From Patiria pectinifera (Eukaryota > Echinodermata > Asteroidea > Valvatida > Asterinidae): a stretch of DNA of 64,000 nt. Both the position numbers and the translations under genes were made by a program. Below, piece by piece: positions 8,801 to 19,200 of the stretch. How positions within the stretch are numbered: position 1 is the first letter of the stretch; every line of letters begins with the position of its first letter. Location: assembly GCA_029964075.1 (NCBI GenBank), contig CM057142.1:28832392-28896391 (forward strand), given 5' to 3'. The notes under the pieces were generated by a model. The model saw only the letters and a program-made list of their open reading frames with translations. It had not been told where the DNA came from and did no database searches.

Positions 8801-11577
8801 ACGTACTTGTTTAAAACCAGCCAAGCACATATTTATAACCTCATTATCGGGTTTATAGTTGGGCGTAAGATGGTGGTGGGACACAAGTTGATGTGCAATG
8901 ATCAGAACAATCGCGATATCGCTACAGAGTTTTTAACATTGAAATTGGACAAGGTCACTGGCCTCACTTTTCATCACTTGACCAACAGAATTGCTTGATC
9001 GATAAGAAGTAATGAACATGCAAATATGGCACAAAATTGAGTACTGTACAGAACAAAATGGACAACTCTGTGGTTGTAAGGCGACTGCTCTCTAAAAAGC
9101 AGAATTTTCTGTGTTTTTTCCCATTTGGCAGGCTGATAACAGAGAGTCGAAATCCACAGGAAACCATTCCTCCAATATTCTAGTCTCTAATTCATGTTGT
9201 TAAAGTCTACCTGGTTCTTATGGGTGAAAAATTAGACACAGACAATTTATTTCATTAATTACCCTAATGTTTTTGTAGGACATTGATGTGAAATGGACAT
9301 AAAAAGAAAATACAAACGATATCTGCAATAATACAATTACGTTCAGTAATGCTTGATTGTCACACTTTAAAGGAGAATTTTTCTGTGTGTTGTGAGAATA
9401 CGTGAGCGTATGATGTGCATTTGTTCACAACATGGATATATCATCAGAATAAATAAATCTAGGTGTTTCCACAAACCTTTAATTCATTAGTATCTCCACC
9501 ATGCAAAGCCTCAAATCTTACTTAAATCTAGCTTATTTATTCTTCTGATATTAATGGTTTACAAACATCAGGAAACACCTCAGCACCTCTATGACTCTGG
9601 CTTCCATTACTACATTTTGCGTAAAAAATGCTAACATGCATGCTGACCTATGATAGAAAGATCAATAGCGCCACCAACCTTCTTTGCATGTTCGGCATGC
9701 CTGAGGATGAAGACTTCTAGCGGAGAGAGATGTGAAGTGTCCGTGGTCGTGGTCACCCCCTCAGTAGCAACATGAATCTGGTGAGAAATATTGTGCATTG
9801 GGACTGTTTGTTAGATTTTAAATGTAAGACGTTGTTTCCAAAACGTGATAAACACCTTTTAGAATCCCGCCCTCTCCTGGTTCCCCAAAGTCAGTTTTGA
9901 CGGATGTTATATAATCTAACTTATAATTCCAGGAATCTCTGGTCTGTCTGTCCGTAGTTCGATTATCTCCAGAACTGTGTCTGTCCACATGTACAAAATG
10001 TGCGTTCAACCTGTGAGTGTACGTTCAACCTGTGAAAACAACACCATTGAATCGTGTGCGTTGTTTGCATGAGCAGTTCTCAAAAACGCTGCAAGCAACC
10101 AATGTCAGTGGCCAAGCAATTTGCCCCTCACAAACAGGCACATTTTCAACGGGCACTGCACTTGTTAAATACAATTTAAGAATACATTATAGCAAAAAAG
10201 CCCCACACGATTCATTTTCAGGTAGGCAGGACGATGTTTGGAGTTGGGGTGCTGTGTTAAACCACAAGATATCACACAAACCTGATGTGTAAGATTGCAC
10301 AGTTCTCGTTGTTGAAGATACAGTCTCCTTATTTTCATTCTGCATTGGCCGACAAGCCAAACCAAGTGCTTTCCACCGTGACTCGTTTGTCGTTCCTCAT
10401 CCACGATGGTATCCTTCATTTTCTTCATCTCCTCTCTCTGCCTCCTCGACCGCAGGACCTCCTCCAGATGCAAGTGCCTTGTGTCCACCATGTTTGCTGT
10501 GTCTTGCGTCACCAGGTCTGTCACTATGTTCGTCTTGGCTAAGAGCCAGCCACAGGCTAAGAGCAGTTCACGGCTGCTGTGGCTCATGTCCTCGGGGAGG
10601 TGGTAAAATTGGCGACAGCGATAGCCCTCGGACCACATGGCAAGCTTTGTTGAGGAAACAATGTTACTCTGTGTTGCCTGATTTGACGCACTGGCATCTG
10701 GCTCAGGCCACACTCCCTTGCCTTTGGAGTAACTTGTCAGTGAGGATAAGAGTGACCACAACGGAGCCACCTGAGAATAACAAAAGTCGATAGCAAAGTT
10801 GTAAAGAGTCACTGAATTTTGAGTCGCTGTAGTTTGTGCGGTAACGTGAAGTACGCAAACATCAATAACTTTGTACTGCCTTTCACCAGAAATATATAAA
10901 TTCACACAGTTTTGGGACTCGAGTGTTATAAGCATTCAATTCGAGTCGAATGGAGTCTTCTGATGAGAAACTCAAGTCAAGTCAAGTCCTTTGCTCGCAG
11001 TGACTCGAGTCGAGTTAGTTACCTGTTGGGACATGAGTCGTATCGAGTCGCCAAAAATTGTGACTCGAGTCGGACTCGAGTCGAGTCACCGACTCAAGTC
11101 ATTACAAATGTGGTCAATAGGCCTATAGATATATGTAAATAATTTTCACATCATACAGTTCTGGTCCAACATTTTGTTGGACTAAATTTATTTATTTGAA
11201 TGGGACGTCGGACTAATGGGACGTAAGACCAATGGGACATATAGACCAATGGGACGTGTAGACCAATGGGCCGTCGGACCAATGGGATGTCGGACTATAG
11301 AGACCTCCCCGAAAGTCCCTCCCAGTGCAGAGAATATCTTTTGCCTCTGTGACATACCCTTTCACCCAAAACAAACGGGTGTTGCTTTTTGAATTTGCAG
11401 TCTGGTTTTCAGAAAACAAGGATAACAACTTGCCCTTACCGCCTCGGGCTTGTTGAATTTAGCCTGCCTGAAGACTTCTGGGTTAAGCCCACCGATGCCA
11501 CAGAGGCTCATGAGCTGGCACAGTGAGTTGATGGCCTCCTTGGGCCGACCCACGGATGACCTTGATGAGGAGGTCAT
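5546..11577 (-). CDS. TEDC1: Tubulin epsilon and delta complex protein 1 (TEDC1), six exons
   Basis: TEDC1 forms a complex with TEDC2, epsilon- and delta-tubulin and is needed for stable triplet microtubules in centrioles. Coding exons on the minus strand are 11577-11440, 10770-10282, 9777-9679, 8203-8117, 7426-7235 and 5884-5546. All use GT/AG junctions in phase 0 and give 447 aa, close to the length of vertebrate TEDC1. Recognisable family blocks in order are an EAI...L...G..PEVFRQAKFNKPEA block (residues 14-46), LPEDMSHSSRELLLACGWLLA (exon 2), HLVWLVGQCRMKIRRL..QQ (end of exon 2), and the tryptophan-rich LKWQEQQATFWQWM (exon 4). The ATG at 11577 is chosen as the first in-frame methionine of the conserved exon; an upstream 5' UTR exon cannot be excluded. 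The gene is transcribed away from the K2P gene, with 4.4 kb between the start codons. Confidence 0.88.
7235..7426 (-). CDS. TEDC1: TEDC1 exon 5
   Basis: Residues 272-335. The acceptor is cttacag-like (tgtaag reversed at 7427-7432) before GAAAGTGTC, and the donor is GTG|gtgagg. ESVLDAKL continues directly from the exon 4 tryptophan motif as in the vertebrate proteins. An acidic low-complexity stretch and a leucine-rich helix (LVRELEGHTQQLEQL) follow. Confidence 0.75.
8117..8203 (-). CDS. TEDC1: TEDC1 exon 4
   Basis: Residues 243-271 (29 codons), with acceptor ttccag|TACCAG and donor TGGATG|gtgagt. It encodes a helical segment ending in the conserved tryptophan cluster WQEQQATFWQWM. Confidence 0.85.
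8243..8850 (-). mobile_element. Interspersed ~600-bp element, TEDC1 intron copy
   Basis: Read on the minus strand, this block parallels 47392-48008 over its length. Shared motifs include ATTCATAAATACCTCAGACAG (partly), CCTATTGGTCGCGAGCC, TTTTATTGGTTGAACGTTCAC, and a hairpin-like end containing GATAATGGCCCGAGCC. Both copies have ATTCATAAATACC at one end of the body and its inverse at the other. Partial copies occur at about 48590-48886 and 57480-57690. It is non-coding; the superfamily is unknown. Confidence 0.7.
9679..9777 (-). CDS. TEDC1: TEDC1 exon 3
   Basis: Residues 210-242 (33 codons). The acceptor is ctcaccag|ATTCATGTT and the donor AAGAAG|gttggt. It reads IHVATEG and then HLSPLEVFILRHAE, the position of the IHLYT...HLS segment of the vertebrate protein. 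Confidence 0.75.
10282..10770 (-). CDS. TEDC1: TEDC1 exon 2 (largest, most conserved)
   Basis: Residues 47-209. The acceptor is ttctcag|GTGGCTCCG and the donor CATCAG|gtttgt. It carries the family signature (SSRELLLACGWLLA), a charged predicted helix (EEVLRSRRQREEMKKMKD) and WLVGQCRMKIRRLYLQQREL, both of helical/coiled-coil character. Confidence 0.88.
10917..11104 (-). repeat. GAGTC/GACTC pentamer element, copy 1
   Basis: About 190 bp is made largely of GAGTC and its complement, often as the palindrome GACTCGAGTC. The right edge read in reverse (TGTAATGACTTGAGTC) and the left edge (CTCGAGTCCCAAAA in reverse) match the edges of the copy at 27245-27407. This is therefore a dispersed family with defined ends, not a local microsatellite. 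Confidence 0.75.
11199..11297. repeat. 17-19-bp minisatellite, six units
   Basis: Six imperfect tandem units with the core AATGGGACGT followed by a variable 6-8 bp. It lies between the pentamer element and TEDC1 exon 1, inside TEDC1 intron 1. Confidence 0.85.
11440..11577 (-). CDS. TEDC1: TEDC1 exon 1
   Basis: Residues 1-46. A serine-rich start (MTSSSRSS) leads into the conserved PEVFRQAKFNKPEA block. The donor is GCG|gtaagg at 11439, phase 0. Upstream, the frame stays open, so the exact start is the least certain part of the gene model. Confidence 0.8.
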
Positions 11578-12224
11578 GCCTTGATGGAGCGCGTCTGACC
11601 TATTCAAATGATAGAATGACAAAAGGACAATGACATCATATTTCACGAGAAACGATCCATTTAGGTATGAAATAAAGTTTTCACACATCCCAATAATAGA
11701 CTTCATACACATACCACCAACGTGACATAGTGACAACATTGTCATGATGCTTTCCCTTGACTTTGCACTGGAGTCTGGATGTATTTTGCCCATTTTGGTT
11801 GACTTTTGTTGTCTCGAGATTCTACAGTATACCAGTGAGGATCCAGCACTTATGGAAACAGGGGCTCCCAAAATGGAGATAAAACCTGAACATATAAAAG
11901 CAGGGCATAGGGCATAAATATAGCCCCAAAAAACGACAAAATCCAGCGATGTTTGTTCTGCGCATATTACGCGAGTATGTCATGAGGTGTAGTGCGGAGT
12001 TTGGGGGCAAACTGTGCAGCGGTTCTGTGGGAAATGTCTGCATTTTGATTAAAGTTTTTGTACTTAGTGTTTTGTGCTACAAACAATTTTGCAGGATTCT
12101 TCATCTATGACTATGAGGCTTGGAGTAATGACGGAGGACTTCAACTGAACTTAGCATTTTTGTGCAGTTCCCCAGGATCCTGTTTGGAAAGAATGTTTCA
12201 CTTTCAACCTGACATGCCTGATGC

Positions 12225-12440
12225 TGCTTTTTTTTCTTCATATATCACCTCAATGAAGGCCAGTCATTGCAAAAATGATGATAAGACATGGATCTGGGAC
12301 TGAGAAACATTTCCGATTTTTGTTAGGAAATAGGCCTAGGCCTACTTACATGTAGTACTTCAACTACTTGGAACATTTTCTTGACTCTCCATAGACTTTG
12401 TACACAACCGCTGAAGTGGCGTCAGGTTGCAAAACTCTTT
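12225..12440. repeat. Interspersed repeat, copy 2 of 2
   Basis: Second copy of the 3250-3430 repeat in the same orientation. It is distinguished by an internal insertion around 12335-12375 containing AGGCCTAGGCCTAC. Its relation to any transposon is not visible. Confidence 0.65.
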
Positions 12441-13469
12441 CCTCATGGGAAGCCTACTAGGCCTACTTTATTACACGTTTCCTAATAATTTAAAGAAACC
12501 GTATTAGTCACCTCCAAACTGGTCAATTATTGGTCTAAATTTGGCAATACTTACCAACTCTCAACTCAAAATAAGTCTTGCCTTAGCCATGTTAGCCTCC
12601 GCGCTTTCGAAGTACCCCGCACTATAAAGTAAACAACTCAGCGCCCTCTGTTGTTGGCTACCAGCGGAGCGCTGAAAAGCTCACCACCATGGCCCAGAAC
12701 TTTAAAAGGGGCACCTTCCGTCGGTTGTACGTGGAGTAAAAGAATATGGTCCCGAAGTACAAGTTCATAAATTGTCTATGTGACGAGGAACACATTATGA
12801 ATACGTTGCCCATATTGCTCTGTGGATCACTTTTTTTTATCGCGAGCCTGGGCACTAGCTGTTGCTTTTGATGGCCAGTTCAGTGACCATCTCATTTGCA
12901 TGAATTAAATAGCACTATATTTTTGTTAGTTTTCCATCTTGAGACGGAACAAAATTTTAATGTTGCGAGCTGGGCACTAATTATGCTCTCGAGCGGCGGT
13001 TTACATCTCCAGAAGTTATAGATCGTGAGAGGGGCACTATTGTTTCTGATGGCCAATTTTCCATCTCAAGAGGGGCACAATTTTAATATTGCGAGAGGGG
13101 TATTTGTGATTTTAATGAGGGGTAGATTTCCATTTCGAGGAGGTGCACATCTTGTTAATGTGAGAGGGTACTTGTGTTTTTGAGGGGCAGTTTTGCACAA
13201 CAACTTAACAAGAGAGGACCGTCAATTTTATTTGTAGTGCGATCATTATGCTTTTATATGTGTGCGTTTGGGGGCAGTCTTGGTTTCATCTCATGGGGCA
13301 CATTTATGATCGCGAGAGGGGTACTTAATCGGAGGGAGGCAAGTGCCCCCGCCCCACACGGTTCGCTGCCCCGCTGATACATTTCTTGTAATGGATTATA
13401 TTTCGGAAGGAGTGTTCGTATGCGAGTATGGCCTATAATGTGCAACGTCATACATCAGATGAATGTATT

Positions 13470-13795
13470 TTGAGTCAACTCGTAGTACCCGAGTCAAATC
13501 GTATCCGAGTCAACTCGCTCCCAGGTCAACTCGTACTCCCCTCCTTTGGGGGGGGGGGGTACGTACGGAAGCGTATATGACCATCCGCGTTACTCATCTT
13601 CCGTTTCACAGATTCAGTTTGTTCGAAAATATGCAAATACTTGGAGCTGCGGGTAAGAGTTTACTCGGGTACGATTTGACTTCGGCACGACTTGACTCGG
13701 GTCGACCTGACTCGTGTACGACCTAACTCGGGTATGACTTGACTTGGGTGTAAATTTTGCGGCGCGAGTTGACTCGGATGCGAGTTGACCCATTT
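13470..13795. repeat. Inverted arrays of GAGTTGACTCGGGTACGA-type units
   Basis: The left array (13470-13540) uses ACTCG-bearing units in one orientation (CCGAGTCAACTCG). The right array (13660-13795) uses the inverse (TTGACTCGGGTACGA). A poly-G tract and about 120 bp lie between them. The arms can pair, so this is either a foldback transposon with subterminal repeats or an inverted minisatellite. Confidence 0.65.
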
Positions 13796-15957
13796 CCAGA
13801 CGAATCTCTGTTTCAGTTCAGCCCGAAGTATTGTTTTCATATTATAAATGGATACTTTGCTTGGTTAACACAATACAGTTTTTACTTTCGAAGAGACAAT
13901 GCACAAAATAATCCAAATCCGCGCTCTTTCGGTTGTACATATTTCGAGTTATAGGTATTTCCGGTGCGAGTGCCATGCATTTAAGCAACTCGAAGCCAGT
14001 AATTAAAAACAAAACAAAAACAAACCAATAAACCCTAAGAAACAATCAAACAGCCCACCAACACCTCCACAGACAAACAAACAAACACCCCATCAAACAA
14101 ACAAGGATAGGAGACGCAAAGAATGGAGAAAATAGTGTTGTTATGTCAAGATGTAAATACAATTCATTACGAACAAATAAATATTGCTTTTTGATGCTTC
14201 AGTCTTCAGGGCGGTGGATGGGGTTGATACTAGGTGATGGCATAGAGGAGAGGGCGCGGCAACCGGATCCTCGAGCGGGGTACCGGTGGCCGGGGGCATG
14301 ATCCTATAGTGGACAAGTCCCCTATATTCACCACTAGGCTAAAATGTGGATCCACAAGGCCATTGGAATCAACTCCGGGCAATTTCCACAGTGATCCTAT
14401 TGTAATTTTGCTGTGGTTTCTATACATGACTCAATTTGTAATTGCCATGTTTTAATCCTAATAACAGCTGTCCAAAAATCACAACTGATTATCGCGTGTT
14501 CGAATAGAACTCATAAATTAAGTGTTATGTACAATTTGATGATTAATTCTTTTTCACAAGTTTTCTTCAGTGCTGATATTGATTCATATGATCTACACAT
14601 CGATTCCCATGCGCTTTTCAAACACCTTGCTAACGATCCAAACAAACACACAGCTAGTTTTTTTTGTCAGCAATCATTGAACGAACAAGCCTCGTGATCC
14701 AGCACCTAACTCAACCATCCTGGCAACTTCGTCCCTGTAGACCTGCTGAACCCCGTCATGTTCCCGTCAGCACAATGCAAAATGTGCAGGATTATTTCCA
14801 TCTGGTGGTTCAAATATGTTTCAACAATGGTCAGAGCATACGTCTGAAGGTTGTCTGACGGTCCAACAATGGAGCTATAAAAAGGATAGCTCCATGGTCC
14901 AACCACCTTTCTGAATTTACTCCCCATGGGCGCTAGGAAGGGCTAATTTCCGCTTCGAGATGCAAGACGTAATTTCTTCTAGACTGCCCCCCCCCCCCCT
15001 CCAAGAGGTGGGACTGGCAACTAGCTCCCATTTAAAGCCTTTGATTGGACCGCCTCTGCGCGGACACATCACGATTGCTTATTTTTGAATCGCTGTTCAA
15101 CTTTTGTACATGGACGCTGCCCCCTATGCTTTGTGACGCCTGTGCTTCCGTCACAAAATTATTGTGTGAATCAAATAGATTAGCCCTTCCCAGCGCCCTG
15201 TTCAGGGCGGTGGGTACGAGCGAACTTTTTGAGTCCTTCCTAGTTTTCCCGGCCTGATTTACTTCCACTCCCCTTCATTGTTGACGACACCACAACCAAT
15301 ATTATTAGCGCGCCCACAATCATTATAATGGCAGCCTTGCTAAATAGACCCATACCCGTATCTGAGTACACGCATACGTGTATTTGCAATTATTTCCCGG
15401 CCCGCAGATATAATCTGTTGAAGCAAACAGTGGGAGGGGCTAGTCACGCTTGGGTTGACTGCGTGAAGGTTGTTACATTTTTGTATTATAATATACCGGC
15501 ACTATATACCAGTGCATATTTATAATCAATGCTACAACCATGGGCCTAAACATCTGTTCCGCGTTCGGAAGTGCATTACCAACTATTATGTACATGCACA
15601 GTGTTTGCAGTTTGCAATTTAAACCCGTCCATTCTGCAGCAATTATTTCGGAGAATTGAACATGCCCTAGAGCTTGGAACACTCAGGTCACCGGTTCTTT
15701 GTACCACTTTTCGCGCAATGACAAATAGCGGACACAAATAGCTCAGCCAGCCCTTCAGTGATGCCGGGAAACCTTTACAGAACTCAACGACGCGTCGCTG
15801 GTATTATTAGCTATAATAATGCAATTTCTCTTGGAATGGTGATGCGATTTAGTGAGTCGCGTGCATCGCGTATTTTGGAGCTTACGAGTGACAGACGAAA
15901 TCTGTGGATTTTTATCAACTATTCAACTTAATGGTTTAGAAATTACATGAGAAAACA

Positions 15958-16279
15958 ATGTCGGCGCTGACAGAAAACAGTTTCTTCAGGTTTCTGCTGC
16001 TCACCATCGCCTACACTGTGTACCTGTGCCTGGGTGCCGGGGTGTTTCTGGCGTTTGAACAGTCGGTGGAGAATAGCTACAAGGCCCGGCTGCAGGGTTT
16101 GTCCGATACCTTCATGAGGGAGAACCCCTGTGTCAACTTCTCCACTATCCACGCCTTCATGGAGGAGGTCCTGTCAGCAGGCAGTAAAGGGATTCGACTG
16201 GAGCCGGACGGGTCTTCCTACCGGGTGTGGGACTTTGCCTCGGCGGTCTTCTACAGTGTCACTTTGATAACAACTATCG
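15958..16279 (+). CDS. K2P channel exon 1
   Basis: Residues 1-107 plus the first base of G108. Contains M1, the whole extracellular cap (C58) and the first pore helix up to TTI. The donor is ATCG|gttagt. The ATG is the first methionine, in moderate Kozak context (acaATGT), immediately before the polar N-terminus. Confidence 0.93.
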
Positions 16280-19200
16280 GTTAGTGTTTAATATAAACTT
16301 TGAGGAAAGACTGTACTTTGATATGCCCACCATATTTGATGGACAACCCAGAATTATACGGTGGCACAACCTCTTTTGAAGAGTTGGAGGGTTTGTGAAT
16401 AATGTATACATACCAGTGATGTAGTGCCTTGATGCTGGGCCTTGGCCTTAAGGCTGCCTTAAGGCTGGATTTTAGGGCCTTGGCCTTGGCCTTGAGGCTT
16501 GAGGGCAAAAGCCTTGGCCTTGGCCTTGGCCTTGAGGGTTCAGGGCCTTGCAATTTTGAGTCAAGGCTCTTCAAGGCCCATAGATTTTTGCATTTTCCAG
16601 ATAAATCTGTTCGAAATTTTGCTGTTACCATTTTAATCGTATTACCATGGAGGAGGGAAGCACCCTATAGATTTGTGTGTTGGGCACACTTCCACTTTTG
16701 TAGCATTACACTTTGTTACCATTGTAGTAGATTTGCTGCAAAAATATTCCGTACACTTGTGGGGCTAATGAGATGATCACTTTAATTGCATATAACTATG
16801 GAATAGATCTGATTGGTTGTATATGTCTCCCTGATAAGTGCTAAAGATTTGCATGTATCTGCTTTAGATAATGCTGATATATCTGACCATGTTGGGCCAG
16901 CAAATAAAAATTTCCCAAATCAGTTTCTTGGATCCCCCTATTATTACACTTGGGAGAATTGTGTGTCAATATAGAAGTTAATCATTATTTTGTTTATAGT
17001 TAAACCATATTGAAGACCTGAACTTACACTTTAATAGATACAGTGCAGTCATAAAACGGTGTAGGCCTATGCGAGCATGTTGATTGCAATTAAAGAAATG
17101 TTGTTCTTTGTAACGAGCAATTCGTGATGATAAGGGCAGATCCAGGGGGCCAGAAGGGGCCATGCCCCCCCCCCCAAAAAAAACAACATTTTTTTTTTAT
17201 GTGACGTCGTAATAAAGGCAGGCAATGAGTACACCACCATTTTTTCCTCAAAAACATCGGTTAAAATGGTCAGAAATTGCCTCAAATCGCACCACACAGC
17301 ATCTCGAATCCAAAAATTTTTCGGGGCCCTTAAGCGGGCCCTGAAGCCCAAGCCGTAATTTTTTGACCCACTTTTTTTTGGGGGGGGGGGACCAAAATTT
17401 CTTTGCCCCCCCCCAAAAATTGTGTGCTGGATCCGCCCTTGCGTGATGATGTGTCACTCATGTGACTATAATTATTTCTATATCAGTGGTCATTTCATAA
17501 ATCAGGGCCTTGGCCTTGGCCTTGGCCTTGAGGGTTAAGCCTTGGCCTTGGCCTCGAGGCTTGAGGGTCAAAGCCTTGGCCTTGGCCTTGGCCTTGAGGG
17601 TCAAAGCCTTGGCCTTGGCCTTGGCCTTGAGGGTTAAAGCCTTTGCTCCAACACTGATACATACCAGAAAGTGTGAAAGATGCCTGATGATTAAGTTATG
17701 CCAGTTATAGATCCATGGTTATACACAGTTATGCATAAACATAACGCTAGGATCATCCTAGCTAATACACAGCGTGCTGTCATCATATATACAAGAAATT
17801 TTGTGGCTCATTTTCTCAAAAAAAATGCTGGCATAGCTCATAGAGGAGGTTTTCTGGAAAGACTTCCATACCTGGACATCACTTGACACCCTGTGCACAA
17901 ACCCTAAGAGAGAGGTCTGAAAAATTATAAATAGGTTTTTTTGTACATGGTTCAATATGTAACCTGCTAAATTTGACTTTTTAGGACATGCTATCTCGCT
18001 TTCTGAAAAATTAGTGATGGCCATATATAAAATTCTTTCTGGTTTTTCTTCCTCAATGCCTTGGTTGAGCCATAGCTCCATGGTGGAGCTTAGAACTACG
18101 AGGTTTTGTCCTGGTTCAGGTTTAGTTATTTTCCTAGATTTTTCTGTTCCTGCCTGACTATGCATGTGGTGATATGAAAGTAAAATTTGTGTTGAGAGAC
18201 TCAAAACGTACTATACATTTGTGAAAAGCTTGAAGAAAAACTGACGTAATTTTGAGTTGAGACTTCAAGTTTTGCTGGGCAATAGGATATCGACTCAGGA
18301 CCTAGTCTCAAATTATAAGGGGTAACTGGCGTGCATGCAGATGCTGCCTCTCAAATTTTAAGGGTGAACTGGCGCGGCGTGCAGATGCTGTATAATATGC
18401 ATTAATATATCACTACATAAACATCGGCGCTTTTGTCATCAAACTGTCAACACTAAATAAATGCATTAATACCCAAACACACGAATCTTAGGGATGTAAA
18501 CACCATCCTTTTAGGTTCATGAAACAGCAACAAAAACATGCTCAGCTCTATCATCAAAGGCGGCAAAAGGACCGTCGTAAAAAAAAAACCTTGAATAAAC
18601 AATGAAAGCATTTCCTTTGTTGTTTATAAGATTTGACGTGTACAAAATCCAAATGATATTATTGGTGAAATAAATCTTAGTCTGCGATTATTTGCCATGC
18701 ATTGCTGACAGTTTTGCAATACGGCAGTTAATCGTGAGATCACGGTCCATCATGATGTAACAATCAGATCAATATCAGAATTTCATGAATTTGATAAATC
18801 AGGTAAACCAATTGCCTGTTTGCGCGCGTAATCCAATGAATCAACCCAACAAAGACTCGTTAAGTGGTGGATACGGAATCTGTTCCAATATAAATAGACA
18901 TATTCAATCAATCGATAGACGATGTCAACAGCTGGCTGTTTGTGTGTAATGCACAGCGCGAAATCCACGGCAGACACATGTACCTGTTCGATAATTATTT
19001 TGTAATGGCGTTATTTATTGCCAATATGTTTATTACATCATCAACCATCGCGTCTATTTCAATTTTAGACACCTCTCCAATCTTAACGAAGGTCATAAGG
19101 TAGCCTTTAATTATTTTTTAGCAATTTTAATGGTCGGCTGTTCATAAATCGTAATAAATACAACACACATGTCATTATATTCTTAATTATAACTACTGTA

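Larger units (their letters stand above)
11578..15957. other. Intergenic region between divergent TEDC1 and K2P genes
   Basis: No exon is supported. Contents: second copy of the 3250-3430 repeat (12225-12440); a degenerate series of GAGAGGGGCACTA/GCGAG..GGCAC units at 12840-13330; inverted GAGTCAACTC arrays at 13470-13795; poly-C tracts at 13550 and 14988; unassigned AT-rich sequence elsewhere. Both promoters should lie within it, but no TATA box or binding site stands out. Confidence 0.5.

Noticed and set aside
12688-12738. Plus-strand 16-codon frame with an ideal Kozak context (CACCATGG)
   Set aside because: Too short, no conserved sequence, no splice partner, and it lies in degenerate repeat sequence.
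15032-15268. Overlapping open frames on both strands upstream of the K2P gene
   Set aside because: Neither has recognised motifs or splice-site support; the G+C is merely higher locally.
17510-17710. Open frame of Ala-Leu repeats
   Set aside because: It is the translation of the GGCCTT array inside a K2P intron.
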